From Fulvia fulva (taxonomy: Eukaryota; Ascomycota; Dothideomycetes; Mycosphaerellales; Mycosphaerellaceae): 64,000 nucleotides of DNA. The stretch is taken from the NCBI RefSeq assembly GCF_020509005.1, contig NC_063021.1, positions 3,596,001 to 3,660,000 on the forward strand, written 5' to 3'. Below the pieces are notes generated by a model. It worked only from the letters and a program-made list of their open reading frames with translations, did not search any database and was not told the origin of the DNA. Position 1 is the first letter of the stretch; each line of letters opens with the position of its first letter. The translations under genes and the position numbers were made by a program. Positions 12,950 to 25,262 of this stretch are shown here, one piece after another.

Positions 12950-14330
12950 AAGTCTACCCCGTCTATCCTATTAAGGAGCTTAGTTCGATACTAAGTAATA
13001 GGTAACCTAGACAAGGACTCTATACGGCTTACTTAAAGCTAATACCTTAAAGATACTCTATAGGTAGAACTGTATCGAGATACTATTAAGAAGGACTTCA
13101 AGTAAGTCATTTAAAGCTCTACTAGGAGAGACAGACCTATGTCCTAGCCCCGAGACCTTATACCGCTCCTTCTTTACTTTACTAAGTAGGCCTTAGTATC
13201 TACACCTACGAACTTTCCTATTCTATACTAGAAGCCTTAGTAGGATCTGAGCTACTACTTTAGAACATATACACCTTATTTCATTATATCCAATTTATTA
13301 TAGATCTATACTAAGAGAAGATAGAGGAGAAGGGAGGCAAAATCCTTATTCTTAGGAGGGACAATTAGAAGAGATAGTTCAACCTTTAGAGATATAAGAT
13401 AAAGAGCTAATTAGCATTCTTTATAATTGATAACATAATAGAAGTGTCTTTTAACGATATTAAGGGCAAGACTCTAAAACTCTAAGAAGAGGCTATAACT
13501 AAAGAGATCCTTAATACGCTAATATAGATAAGACACAATATAGTATACAACTTTAGGAACCCTAGTAGGATTATAGAAGAAGATGAATTTGAGCTTAAGG
13601 GCTTATATAAATCTAGAAGAGCTACTAAGAAGTGGGTGTATCTCTAGAACAAGTATAGCTAGGTACTACTAACCTATATATATAAGCTTATAAAGCAATT
13701 TGTGACCTTTAAGATAAGTAAAGAGTTCACTATTAGATCTACATAGACACACCTAGTTTCTCTTAGAAAAAGGATTGCTAATGTTGACCTAGAGGGTTAG
13801 CATTATAGGAAAGCTAATATAAGGATGACCTAGCTCTTAAGCTCACTACTACCTAACTACTATATAGCTAGGGATACTATTATAGCTTAGCTAAAGATGG
13901 ATTATAAAAGGACCTTAAAGATCCTTGAAGCTTAAGAAGCTAGGTTAGATCCCTCTAAGGCTAAGTATAGTATAGTAGCCACCTAGGTCAAGCCCTTAGG
14001 TCTAGTAAGACTACTCTCTACCTTCTCTATAAGAAGGATCATCTGATCAAGGACTGCCCTAGTCTGCCTAAGGCAAGAAAGGTCCTTAGATCTTATTCCT
14101 AACTACTATCTTCCTAGAATACAATATATGTTAAGAAGAAGAGATCTCTACTACCCACTTCAAGGAGGACACTAAGAGAGAAGTCCTCTATAGAAGAACT
14201 TAAGAAAATAGTGAAGAAACTTAGCTCTAACATACTGTCACTCTAGAAGAACTAGGCCTAGTCTTATACCTCTAAAGTAAAGAAGACTAGAAAAGGTTCT
14301 TCCGCCCAATAGTCACGTGACTTATGCAGC
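12950..14330 (+). pseudogene. gag: Copia A gag
   Basis: RIP-degraded gag region read on the plus strand. A degenerate nucleocapsid knuckle lies near 14014-14052 (YLLYKKDHLIKDC, with the first two Cys read as Tyr), followed by a basic tail. The same region in Copia B (52622-54015) is interrupted at its 3' edge by G3. There is no intact frame and no start codon. Confidence 0.65.
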
Positions 14331-14339
14331 TCATCCCTA

Positions 14340-17300
14340 GAGACAATGTCTGATAATGATAAGTATAATAAAGTGGCTTACTTAACTATAGAAGTCTAAG
14401 GTAAGTTCCCCTCGTTAGAGTAGTTACTTAACTCCTATACTTCATCCTATATAACTGACTAAAGCTGCCTCTTAAGATCTACAACTCCCTTAATAAGGAA
14501 GAAATGGATCAAAGTAGGAGGTGGGTTTTTATTGGCCACTTATATTAGGAATGTAGAGATGAGTAGGAGAGCTAGCAGAAAAGTAGTTTTAGAAGATGTC
14601 CTACTTATACCTAAGCTAGGAGTGAACCTGGTTTTATAGAGCTAGTTTAGTAAGCAGTTTAGTGTAAAACCTCTATCATTTTCTCTTGTTTCCCCCTCTA
14701 GTAAGACTGTTATCTAGACAAAGCTCCTTAGGGGGTTCTATTTATTAATAAGATTTCTCCTCTCCTATAGGAACGGGCACATTACTCATTATATACACTA
14801 CTAATAGAGAATGCCTTTGTGACTACTTAATTAGAGACCGACCTAAAGTAGTAGAAGCTTTAGTATAGAAGATTTGTACACTTTAGGAAGAATTTGCTCC
14901 AGAATCTTCATAAGGTAATAGACTTAAAAGAACCAATTCCTATCCCTAAGGATAGCTTTCACTAGTATAGAGTATGTTTAATAGTAAAGATGAAGAAGTA
15001 TAAAGGCAAAGTTATAGAGAGAAGACCTAAAAGACTTGCCCTTATATCTATTGACATATGTGGCCTACTACTAATCTCAAGACTAGGATTTAAATACTAG
15101 CTTGAGATTATTAACAACTTCTCTAGGAAGAAGTAGACCTTTCCTCTTAGGAAAAGAGAAGATGCTCTAGTTGCTCTCTAGAACTAGAAGATCAAAGTAG
15201 AGAGGAAATCATTAGCGTAGCTAAAAGTAGTAAGACTTGACAATATAAAAGAACTTATTGTATTAGTAAAGTAGTAGGAGAAGGATTTAGGGATTAGGCT
15301 CGAGCCGACTAAGGTATACAACTCTCTATAGAATGGACTAGTTAAGAGGTCAATACAAACCTTAGAGGACTCTATAAGGGCAATGCTTAAAGAGGCTAAA
15401 ATAGCGGTTGAATTTTGGCCTAAAGCACTAGAGGCCCAAACTTATATAAGGAACAAACTGCTAAACGGCCTAGATTACGATAGGTTTAAGGTTTCACTAG
15501 ATAAGGCTTTTGATAGTATCAAACCGACTATTGACTATTTGAAAGTTTAGGGATACAAAGCTATTGTCTATATAGACATAAGATCCTAACCTTAATAGGC
15601 AAGAAGTGACAAGCTAACAAATAGGGGTAAAGAAGTAGTGTTTATTAGGTATATTAAAAACATAGCTAAAGCCTAGCTCTTTTAGGAACTAGACATAAGA
15701 GCTGTTAAACAACACACACATATAGACTTCTTTAAGGACTAGCCTAGAGGTAATATAGGTCTTAATGTTCTAACATTGAATCTACTAAGTAGTACACTAG
15801 CTAGGAAGCCCTTAGGAAGGCCGAGGAAGAACGTATCCTTAGGACAATCTACCTACTATTTAGGCGTCTATTAGAGCACACCCGAAATAGATTAGCCAAT
15901 TAAGAGCCATAAAGTCGCTTAGCCGAGAAAGCTGTTTATATAACTTCCCTAACCTCCGGAGAACGTAGGGGAATTTCAGAAAATCGATTAGCTAATTAAG
16001 AGAAGCTCCCTAGATCCCTAGGAAATAGACGTTACTAGGTCATAAGTGACGGTCCCTAAATCATCCCTTAGAAAGAGAAAGGCTGACTATAATGTTAAGG
16101 GCTATAACATGAAACAGAAAGCCCTAGAATCTATAGTCCCTAAGCCTAAACTAACTACTAAAGTAGGAGAAGCAATAGACCTCTTAGAGAACCTTGCTAC
16201 TTTTCACTAAGCTTTCTTTATAGCTATATAATCAGTGGACAGTTCAATACTATAGGATAGCGAATTCCTAGAAGAAGTTAAGGAAATGGCCTTTATAGCA
16301 ACTATAGAAGCTATTATATATAAGTAAGAGGTCCTAATTCCAAAATCCTATAAGGATACTATAAATGACAAGAAATAGGGACATCTTTAGAAGGAAGCAA
16401 TCCAAAAGGAACTAGATGCTCTATAGAGTAATAACACCTAGGAAAATTCTGTTCTACTAAAAGGAGCAAATCTAGTTATATCAAGATAGGTCTTTGATAT
16501 TAAGAGAAGCATTAGTAGAGCTATTGAAAAGTTCAAGGCTAGACTAGTTATAAGGGGCTTCTTATAGAAGTTTGGTGTTAACTTTATAGAGACATTTATA
16601 CCTATAGTAAGATAGGACACCCTTAGGGTGTTTATAGCTATTATATATAAGAAGGATCTTTATCTTTACTAAGTGGATGTGAACAATATATTTATAGAAA
16701 GTACCCTCTATAAAGACATCTTCATGTTACTACTACTAGGAGTTGAGCTTCTACTAAACATAGTGTTTAAAATCCTTAAAAGCTTATATAGACTTAAGTA
16801 AGCAGCTAGAGATTGGAATCAACTCTATATGTTAAAGCTTAGAGAGATTGGATTCATATAGTCAGAAGTAGATCTATGCCTACTTATCTATAAGAAGAGG
16901 GAGATCATAATCCTTATATATGTGGATAACATTCCAATTACTACACTAAAGTTGACAGATGTTCTCTAGTTCAAAAGAGAACTTAGCAAGATCTTTAAGA
17001 TCAAAGATCTAGGTGAACCTGAAAAGATCCTTAGTATAAGAGTCATAAGGGACAGGAAGAGAGTAATCCTAAAACTTGACTAAGGACACTTTATTAGGGA
17101 CAGCCTAGCTAAGATAGGAATGAACTATAAGAAGGCAGCACCTATACACTCACCTATAGACAGCTATAAGGCCCTTAAACCTTCAAGCCATATAGATAAG
17201 AGGTATGATAAGGCAGAGTACTAGAGTATTAATAGTACTTAGATATAGCTAGTAACAATCATAAGGCTAGACATTGCTTTTACCCTAGGAAGGATAAGCT

Positions 17301-17900
17301 CATTTGTAAGTGACCTATCTACCTACTATATAAAGGCTTTGAAGAAGATCACTAGGTACCTAAGATCATACCCTGATCTAGGACTTTAGTTCTCAAAGTC
17401 TAGAAAAGGACACCTTATTAGATACTATAATTCTAATTATATAATAGACAAAGTAGACAGAGTCTCAGTCCTTAGGTATGTCTTCTTCCTCTATAGGGCA
17501 CTAGTTTCTTAGATAAGTAAGAAGCAAAAGTCTGTAGCAATATCTATAATAGAGGCTAAATATATAGCTATAAATGTATTTACAAAGCAGTCCTAATTCC
17601 TAGCTTCACTACTAAGAGAAATAGATTGTCTAGAGTTAGTAGGAGACTATTCCTATTAACTAAGAATCACTAGAAACCAGAAGACTGTATCAAATTTAAG
17701 ACTAGTCTAATTAAGAGGTAACAATCAAGCTGCCCTCACCCTAGTAAAAGATGTCCATATTTATAACAAGTCGAAGCACATTGACATTGCCTATAACGCT
17801 GTTAGGAAACTTTAGTAGAGAAGGCTTATTACTACTAAGTACACCCTAACCTCTAAGATAGTTACAGACGGGTTTATAAAACTAAAGACTAGTCTACACT
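14340..17900 (+). pseudogene. pol: Copia A pol: protease, integrase, RT, RNase H
   Basis: Read through stops, the order is a protease C-terminal block (VLEDVLLIPKLGVNLVL near 14588-14640), an integrase zinc region and core (LISIDICG near 15045, VRLDN near 15230, NSLQNGLVKRSIQ near 15320-15360, where the catalytic Glu position is read as Lys), a linker (15700-16350), then RT (FKARLV near 16530, QVDVNN near 16670, LKQAARDW near 16793, YVDNIPI near 16918, where YVDD has become YVDN), and RNase H (KSVAISIIEAKYIA near 17530). Stops and catalytic losses make it inactive. Confidence 0.85.
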
Positions 17901-18000
17901 TCTAGAGGTTTATAAGCTAGCTAAACCTGTTATAAAAAGGTCCAAGTACTATTAATAGGAAGTGAGCAGACTATAACCTCCTATACGAGATAAGTAGGAG

Positions 18001-18235
18001 TGTTAAGATGTAGCATCTCAAAGGGAGTCAACAATTAGGAAGTGATCTAGTAGCCTAAGGCATCTACGATGACTCAGCTTGTAGGGAGATACCTTCTCTC
18101 CCCTTTAGCTTAGATAGACATCCAACACAATCAACATATTGGTTCCTGATATATTGCTATATGCTCGTGCTATTAGTCAGTTGAAGATTAATCTCTTACT
18201 CTACTCCGCTACTATCTACCCGTACGTGTTTAACA
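18001..18235 (+). repeat. Copia A 3' LTR
   Basis: 235 bp, TGTTAAGATG to TTTAACA, preceded by a purine-rich stretch (GATAAGTAGGAG). With the inverted Copia B LTR that starts at 18259 it forms a near-palindrome with a 23-bp centre. Confidence 0.92.
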
Positions 18236-18240
18236 TTACG

Positions 18241-18258
18241 TATTATATCGCTAGTTAT
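18241..18258 (+). pseudogene. pol: 18-nt sliver of G1 pol between Copia A and Copia B
   Basis: TATTATATCGCTAGTTAT is the only G1 sequence between two oppositely oriented Copia insertions. Its last five bases are the Copia B TSD (GTTAT). It restores the reading frame between the two halves of G1 pol. Confidence 0.85.
18254..18258. repeat. Target-site duplication of Copia B (GTTAT)
   Basis: GTTAT here is repeated exactly at 54266-54270, directly after the other end of Copia B, 36 kb away. Confidence 0.92.
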
Positions 18259-18416
18259 TATTAAACAGGTACGGGTAGATAGTAGCGGAGTGGAGTAAGA
18301 GATCAATTTTTAACTAACTAATAGCACGAGCATATAGCAATATATTAGGAACTAATGTGTTGATTATATTAGATATCTATCTAAGCTAAAGGGGAGAGAA
18401 GGTATCTCCCTATAAG
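18259..18416 (-). repeat. Copia B 3' LTR, distal 158 bp
   Basis: Reverse complement of the Copia LTR from its end (TATTAAACAGG on the plus strand) up to CTATAAG, where G2a interrupts. The missing 77 bp lie at 30997-31073. Confidence 0.92.
18412..18416. repeat. ATAAG, first of three copies bounding the G2 tandem
   Basis: Native Copia LTR sequence. ATAAG recurs at 24696-24700 and 30992-30996. Confidence 0.95.
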
Positions 18417-18936
18417 TGTCATGGTCTCCCCACAGAGAGTACAGAAGGTGGGGACAGAAGAGCCTCAGAGTGCTCAGAAGTCGTCAAGAAGTGACAGTCC
18501 AGCTTGGTGTGTGAGCGCCAAGAATCACATGCCCCGCAACATTCACTACGGGACCCAGCCCTCCAAATTCACCCCTCTACCAAACCTTGACAGATTCACT
18601 TCGGCTCGTGACTGTGTGACTCACGGCACTCCCGCGAGCACCCGCGACTGCGCTGGACCCTGGAAGAAGCACGTGGAAGACTCGGAACGTAGGGCAGGTT
18701 GGAATAAGGTTTTGAGCAAAGCTGCTGAGCGCGGCTTCGCACGGGTTAGCCCTGTTGATGCGGGGACACGCACTCGCGAGGGTCGCGTATAAATATCTGG
18801 CCTTCCCCAGGCCTCTCTTGCTTCCTTCGTCTTTTGTTTTGTGTAGCAATCATACCATACCCTTTTGTATCTGCACTTCGCACCTGCATTCTCGCTTTCA
18901 CCCTTGCATCTCACAGGCCAGGCTCTCGCCCTGACA
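18417..18936 (+). repeat. G2a 5' LTR
   Basis: TGTCATGG to CCTGACA, 520 bp. It holds a TATA box and a GGCC-N7-GGCC short inverted repeat just downstream. ORFs of about 90-123 codons on both strands recur in every G2 LTR and look incidental. Confidence 0.95.
18788..18795 (+). promoter_or_regulatory. TATA box in G2 LTR
   Basis: TATAAATA about 370 bp into the LTR, the likely core promoter for the element transcript. It is conserved in all six G2 LTRs (for example 41386-41393). Confidence 0.6.
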
Positions 18937-18978
18937 TCACAAAAGACCAACAAACCGTCAACCACTCGAGTCATCCTC

Positions 18979-20139
18979 ATGGGTGACCACGCCACCGATA
19001 GAGGTGTCAACCTCGACAACTAAGACACTCCATTCCACTTCAGTGAGTGGACTGACATCCCCTTCTCGAACGCCGCTGCCTTCGGTGCCTGGGCAAACGC
19101 CAACCCCGACACCGCCTACGCTCTCATCAACCGCACCGTCTCCTCTTTCCGCGAGACCGCCCAGCAGGTCGAGCAAGCAAACAACCAAGCAACATACCTT
19201 CAAGGTATTGTGAACACCTTCCAGAACCTCGCCCCGCACGCCGACGACAACCGCCGCCAGCACTTCTCCAAGAAGGTCAACGACCCAGACGAGTTCGACG
19301 GCAACAAGAGCAAGTTTGAGGCATTTGAGACACAGCTCACCATCAAGCTGTTGGCTAATGCCGACCACTTTCCGCAAGAGAAGGACAAAGTCACGTACGT
19401 CTTCTCCCTCCTTCGGGGAGACGCCGCGGCTCAGGTACAACACTACATCGACAACGCCACGCAGACTATCGGCTGCCCGGACGTCCTCACCTTGATGCAG
19501 GACCTCCGTGCTGCCTTTGGTGATCCAGACCGTAGAGCCACCGCCCAGAACGCCATCCACAACCTCCTCCAGAAGAACAAGAGCTTCGCCGAGTACCTCG
19601 CGGCCTTCAACCGCGACATCGGGTTCACCGGCTACAACGAAGAGACCAAGAAGAGCACTCTCCGCCGTGGTTTGTCAGCAGAGCTTCTTCGAGCCCTCGA
19701 GGACAAGGACGTCGGTTCTATGAGCTTCCGTGAGCTCGTCGAGACCTGCCAGCGCCTCGACTCCAACATGAAACACACCGCCTCTCTCCTCGCTTCCCGT
19801 TCTCAAGGTCGTCAGCCTCGTGGTCCCGGAAGCCACTTCGCTGCTCCACTAGGCGCCGCCGCTCCTACGGCTCTCCCTCCCGTCTCTGTAGGTGACGCTA
19901 TGGATCTCAGCGCTGGTGCCGCCGTCCCTCGAGTCCAGGGCCTCGTCAACGGTAAGCTCACTCCCGAAGAGAAGCTTCGCCGTCGCCAGGCCGGACTCTG
20001 CACCTACTGCGGCGGTCCAGGCCACATCGCAGCCAACTGTCCGCAGCTCGCTGCCCGTAACGCCCGCAACCCGGTTCGCGGCGCTGTCGGCGCTATCGAG
20101 CCTGCTCCTGCTGCTCCCGCTGAGCAGGAAAAAGCCTAG
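18979..20139 (+). pseudogene. gag: G2a gag, one nonsense mutation
   Basis: Same protein as G2c gag (see 41577). ATG at 18979 is followed by TAA at 19021-19023, where G2c has CAA (a CpA to TpA change), cutting the protein after 14 residues. The rest is open to the TAG at 20137-20139 and includes the CCHC knuckle CTYCGGPGHIAANC. Confidence 0.92.
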
Positions 20140-23100
20140 GTCTTCCTCATCGACGCGATGAAGACCAAGAACAACGTTTACCGAAAGTGAAGAGAGGAAA
20201 GAAGTTGAGGATCAATACAGCACAGCTAGACCTGTACGACGAGACGGGCAAGGACCACGCTTGCAAACCGTTCGTCACGAATGTAAATATCGGCTCAAAG
20301 AAACTCTCTTCTTCCAATCTCACTCTCATGGACACTGGCGCACTAGGCGAGTCTTTTATGGACTATAAACTCGCGACCTCTCTCAACCTCGAACCCCAGG
20401 AACTGAAGTACCCTCGCACCCTTGAACTCTTTGACGGCACGGAGACTACCACTGGTAAGATTACTCATGTTGTACACACGTCAATCACCCTCGGAGGCAA
20501 GCGTATGTCGATCACCAGCTTCCTTACGTCCCTACCGCATCAGAAGTTTATCCTCGGCCTCCCCTGGTTCAGACGACACCGACCTATCATCGACTGGACT
20601 TCCCTTACTGTCAGCTTCCCTCCAGAAGTTCCTCCGGCACCTCCGCCTTCTCCGCCGCCTCAGCGCGGTCCTGAGTATACCAAGATCTTCCAGGTGAACG
20701 CCGCTGCCTTCACCACTGCTGCTAAGCAGCCCAAAGCTCAAGTCTTCGCCGCCTCTCTCCGCGATATCGACATCGCCCTCGAGAAGCTCGACAAGAAGCG
20801 TACACCTACCGACCCTGCTACGAAGGTCCCTCCTTGGGCACACCACATCCTCCACGTATTCGATGCTAAAGCCGCAGACGAGCTACCTCCTCATCGCCCT
20901 CACGACCACAAGATTGAGCTAGAAGAAGGTGCAGAGACACCGTTCGGACCGTTATATTCCATGTCCCGAGAAGAGCTTATCGTCCTCAAGAGATACCTCG
21001 AAGAGAACCTAAAGAAGGGGTTCATTCGAGCGAGCCGTTCCAGCGCTGGCAGTCCCGTCATGTTCGTCAAGAAGCCCGGCGGTGGTCTACGCTTCTGCGT
21101 AGACTACCGAGGCTTGAACGCTGTTACAAAGAAGAACCGCTACCCAATACCGTTGATTCAGGAGACGCTCGAGCGCCTCTCTAAGGCCAAGTACTTCACC
21201 AAGCTCGATGTCATCGCTGCGTTCAACAAGTTACGAATGGCAGAAGGACACGAGTATCTCACAGCCTTCCGTACTCGCTACGGGCTGTTCGAGTCGCTCG
21301 TTATGCCCTTCGGCGTTTGTAACGGGCCTAGTACCTTCCAGAACTTCATTAACGACATCCTTCAGGAGTTCCTCGATCAGTTCTGCACTGCCTACATCGA
21401 CGACATCCTAGTCTACAGCGAGACCAAGGAGGAGCACCGCGAGCACGTCTGTAAGGTCCTTCAGAAGCTCGCAGACGCCGGCTTGCAGCTCGACATCGAC
21501 AAGTGCGAGTTTGAGAAGACCGAAGTCAAGTTCCTTGGTTTGATCATTACCGCAGACGGCATCAAGATGGACCAAGAGAAGATCGACGCTATCGTCGAAT
21601 GGGATGCTCCTACGAACGTCAAAGAGGTCCAGGGTTTCCTAGGCTTTGCCAACTTCTACCGCCGCTTCATCCACGCATTTTCGGGCGTGGTACGCCCTTT
21701 GACGAAGCTCACGCGCAAGGGTGAGAAGTTCGCCTGGACCGACGAATGCCAGGAGGCTTTTGACTTGCTCAAAGCGAAGTTTGTTGAGAACCCGCTTCTA
21801 CGGCACTTCGATTTCGAACTGGAGACCCGTGTAGAGACCGACGCATCCGACGGCGTGGTGGGCGGTGTCCTGCTACAACGCCGCTCGCCTGAATCCCCCT
21901 GGTTACCTGTCGCCTTCCTCTCCAAGAAGATGACCGCCACGGAGTGTAACTACGAGATCTACGACAAGGAGCTTCTCGCCATCGTCAAAGCTTTCGAAGA
22001 GTGGCGCCCCGAGCTCGAAGGCTCTGCTATGCCCGTCCAAGTAAGCTCCGACCATAAGAACCTCGTCTACTTTATGAAGAGCAAGCTGCTCAATCGTCGC
22101 CAGGCCCGCTAGAGCGAGTTCCTCTCCCGGTTCAACTTCGTGATCTCGTACACGCCCGGCAAGGCCAACTCGATGGCCGACGCCCTTACCCGCCGCCCTG
22201 GTGGATCGAAGAGGGGGCCGGCAAATCGCAGGGCAACAAGTCATCAAAGAGCACAACCTCTCTTCCGAGCTTCGAGAGTACCTATCGAACGGCCAGCCTA
22301 CGCTCGCCGCTTCCTTTGCTACTCTCGTGCTCGCTCCTGCCTACCTTGACGAGAGTGACGATGAATCCGAGCCTGAAGAATACGCCTCGGACGCTGAGGA
22401 CTTGAACGACGATGAAGAGGGCTCAGTAACGACCGACGGCTCATCCGAATCAGACTTTGAGGGGTTTGATAATGAGGAGCAGCCCGAAGGCATCATGGCA
22501 CGAGTACGAACAGCGTACGATGCCGACATAGACGCCCAAGAGTTAGTTCAGGCCCTTGAATCTGGCGCGAGGACATTCCCGGGCTTCTCGCTGTCCGAGT
22601 GCGAGCTCCAGGGAGGTGTCGTCTACTTCCGTAAGAAGCTTTACGTACCGCAGCCCGAAGGCTCTAATATCCGAGCTGAGATTCTTCAAATCATCCACGA
22701 CTCCGCCTCTGGGGGTCACCCAGGCGTAGCCAAGACCCACAAGCTCCTCGCTAGGTATTACTGGTGGCCGCATTCCTGGAAGGACGTCCGCCGCTACGTG
22801 CTGAACTGCGCTGCTTGCCGAAGAGCCAAAGCTAACCGCCACCGTCCCCACGGTCTCTTGCACCCTCTCCCGGCTCCTGATCGTCCGTGGAAGCACATCA
22901 CTATGGACTTTATCACCGATCTTCCTCACGGCAAGACCTTCAGCGGTGTGAAAGCAAAGGCCCTTCTAGTGATCGTGGACCGTCACTCCAAGGACCGGTA
23001 CATGATCCCGTGCTGGAGCATGACCGCAAAGGAGACTGCTCGCTTGTTCTACGAATTCGTCTGGCGCTTTCAAGGCCTCCCGGATAGCATCACCTCTGAC

Positions 23101-23942
23101 AGAGGCACCCAGTTCATCTCGCACTTCTGGAAGCGTCTGTGTGCTATCCTAGGCATCAAGCATAACCTCTCGACCAGTTTTCAGCCACAGACCGACGGCC
23201 AGACCGAATTACGAACGCTATCCTCGAGCAGGTCCTTCGTTGCTTCGTCGACTACCACCAGAAGGATTGGCCTCAGCATATCCCTGCGGTGGAGTTCGCT
23301 ACTCGTAACTGGGACTCGGAGACTACTGGCTACTCTCCCTTCTATACTACGAGAGGTTACCACCCTCGTACAGGCATGGAACCAGAAGAACCTCTCCCGC
23401 CTACCGAAGACGCAAACGAGCAAGCAGCAGACGAGTTCGCTACTATGCTCTCACAGATCCATGAAGAAGTTCACGACGAGATGGTGTACGCACAAGCAAT
23501 CTACGAGGATCAAGCCAATCGTCGTCGCCAGCCAGCTCCCGACTACCAAGTAGGCGATATGGTCTACCTCAACTCCAAGAACATCAAGACAGACCGCCCC
23601 TCCAAGAAGCTGAACTGGAAGAACCTAGGTCCTTTTGAGATCACCGAGCGTATCAGTTCACACGCCTACCGTCTAGCTCTTCCTGCGAACATAAAGATCC
23701 ACGACGTCTTCCATCCCGTACGCCTTCGGCCGTCGGCTGAGGACCCATTCCCGAACCAAAACCAAGACATGCCAGGTCCTCCCGATGAAGTAGAAGTCGA
23801 CGAGCCTGTTAACCTACCTTCTGACGACTATGCCGTCCGCAAGATCCGGGGAATCCGCGTAGAGCCCAACGACGTTGAAGGACTACCGCCGATCAAGTAT
23901 GAAGTCGAATGGCAAGGTTGCCCTGAGTGGGATACCTCATAG
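20124..23942 (+). pseudogene. pol: G2a pol, three lesions
   Basis: Collinear with the intact G2c pol. The lesions are a TAG at 22110-22112 in place of the Trp codon near the end of RNase H, an 11-bp deletion near 22200 between RNase H and integrase, and a 1-bp deletion near 23206 just before the integrase Glu. The first is RIP-like and the others are plain deletions. Protease and RT upstream of the first stop are intact, so a truncated protease-RT-RNase H product is conceivable. Confidence 0.93.
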
Positions 23943-24175
23943 GAACCTATCCAACATATCATCTTCAATCGTCAAGCAATCGAAGAATACCACGCCCGCG
24001 CAGACGGCCCAGAAGTCAACATCGGCAGGCTCTTCGAATCTGAGCTCTTCGACGGGGCTTACCAATGGTGTATCGACCATGACATCAGGCCTAGGCCTGG
24101 TACTGAAGCTGAACATCCTCGATATGTGGAACTACTACGGCTTCGTAGGAACTCAGCTTTGTTCGGGGGGGCTAC

Positions 24176-24695
24176 TGTCATGGTCTCCCCACAGAGAGTA
24201 CAGAAGGTGGGGACAGAAGAGCCTCAGAGTGCTCAGAAGTCGTCAAGAAGTGACAGTCCAGCTTGGTGTGTGAGCGCCAAGAATCACATGCCCCGCAACA
24301 TTCACTACGGGACCCAGCCCTCCAAATTCACCCCTCTACCAAACCTTGACAGATTCACTTCGGCTCGTGACTGTGTGACTCACGGCACTCCCGCGAGCAC
24401 CCGCGACTGCGCTGGACCCTGGAAGAAGCACGTGGAAGACTCGGAACGTAGGGCAGGTTGGAATAAGGTTTTGAGCAAAGCTGCTGAGCGCGGCTTCGCA
24501 CGGGTTAGCCCTGTTGATGCGGGGACACGCACTCGCGAGGGTCGCGTATAAATATCTGGCCTTCCCCAGGCCTCTCTTGCTTCCTTCGTCTTTTGTTTTG
24601 TGTAGCAATCATACCATACCCTTTTGCATCTGCACTTCGCACCTGCATTCTCGCTTTCACCCTTGCATCTCACAGGCCAGGCTCTCGCCCTGACA
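24176..24695 (+). repeat. G2a 3' LTR
   Basis: 520 bp, preceded by a GGGGGGG polypurine tract and CTAC, and followed by ATAAG and then the next G2 LTR. Confidence 0.95.
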
Positions 24696-24700
24696 ATAAG
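24696..24700. repeat. ATAAG between two complete G2 elements
   Basis: Five bases separate the end of the G2a 3' LTR from the start of the G2b 5' LTR. They equal the TSD on both outer sides. Confidence 0.97.
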
Positions 24701-25220
24701 TGTCATGGTCTCCCCACAGAGAGTACAGAAGGTGGGGACAGAAGAGCCTCAGAGTGCTTAGAAGTCGTCAAGAAGTGACAGTCTAGCTTAGTGTATGAGC
24801 GCCAAGAATCATATACCCCGCAACATTCACTACGGGACCCAGCCCTCCAAATTCACCCCTCTACCAAATCTTGACAGATTCACTTCGGCTCGTGACTATG
24901 TGACTCACGGCACTCCCGCGAGCACCCGCGACTGCGCTGGACCCTAGAAGAAGCACGTAGAAGACTCGGAACGTAGGGCAGGTTAGAATAAGGTTTTGAG
25001 CAAAGCTACTAAGCGCGGCTTCGCACGGGTTAGCCCTGTTGATGCGGGGACACGCACTCGCGAGGGTCGCGTATAAATATCTGGCCTTCCCTAGGCCTCT
25101 CTTGCTTCCTTCGTCTTTTGTTTTGTGTAGCAATCATACTATACCCTTTTGCATCTACACTTCGTACCTACATTCTCGCTTTCACCCTTGCATCTTATAG
25201 GCCAGGCTCTCGCCCTGACA
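24701..25220 (+). repeat. G2b 5' LTR
   Basis: 520 bp with scattered RIP changes. The TATA box is retained near 25072. Confidence 0.94.
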
Positions 25221-25262
25221 TCACAAAAGACTAACAAACCGTCAACCACTCGAGTCATCCTT

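Larger units (their letters stand above)
12617..18235 (+). mobile_element. Copia A (Ty1/Copia retrotransposon)
   Basis: 5.6-kb element with 235-bp LTRs, a primer-binding site directly after the 5' LTR, and gag-protease-integrase-RT-RNase H order (integrase before RT, the Copia order). It is flanked by TTACG and inserted in the protease-RT linker of G1. Long stretches match Copia B in the opposite orientation, and it is more distantly related to C3 at the right edge. RIP stops occur throughout. Confidence 0.93.
18417..24695 (+). mobile_element. Gypsy G2a (young, nearly RIP-free copy)
   Basis: 6279-bp Ty3/Gypsy element with 520-bp LTRs that differ at one site I can see (T at 18868 against C in the 3' LTR). 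It is nearly identical to G2c but 12 bp shorter, from an 11-bp deletion near 22200 and a 1-bp deletion near 23206 in pol. It also has two RIP-type nonsense changes. It is flanked by ATAAG on both sides and abuts G2b head-to-tail. Confidence 0.96.

Noticed and set aside
16438..16620. 60-codon ORF identical to 32454-32636
   Set aside because: Antisense to the Copia RT in both copies. The repeat reflects the two Copia elements.
18421..19019. ORFs of 90-132 codons on both strands inside the G2 LTR, repeated at 24180, 24701, 30472, 41015 and 46786
   Set aside because: They recur because the LTR recurs. They overlap each other on both strands, and one is only the pol frame running on past its TAG. 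No sign of independent coding.
18958..19560. 200-codon minus-strand ORF across G2 gag (also at 41556-42158)
   Set aside because: Antisense shadow of the gag capsid region, whose domains are clear on the plus strand. Present only where gag is unmutated.
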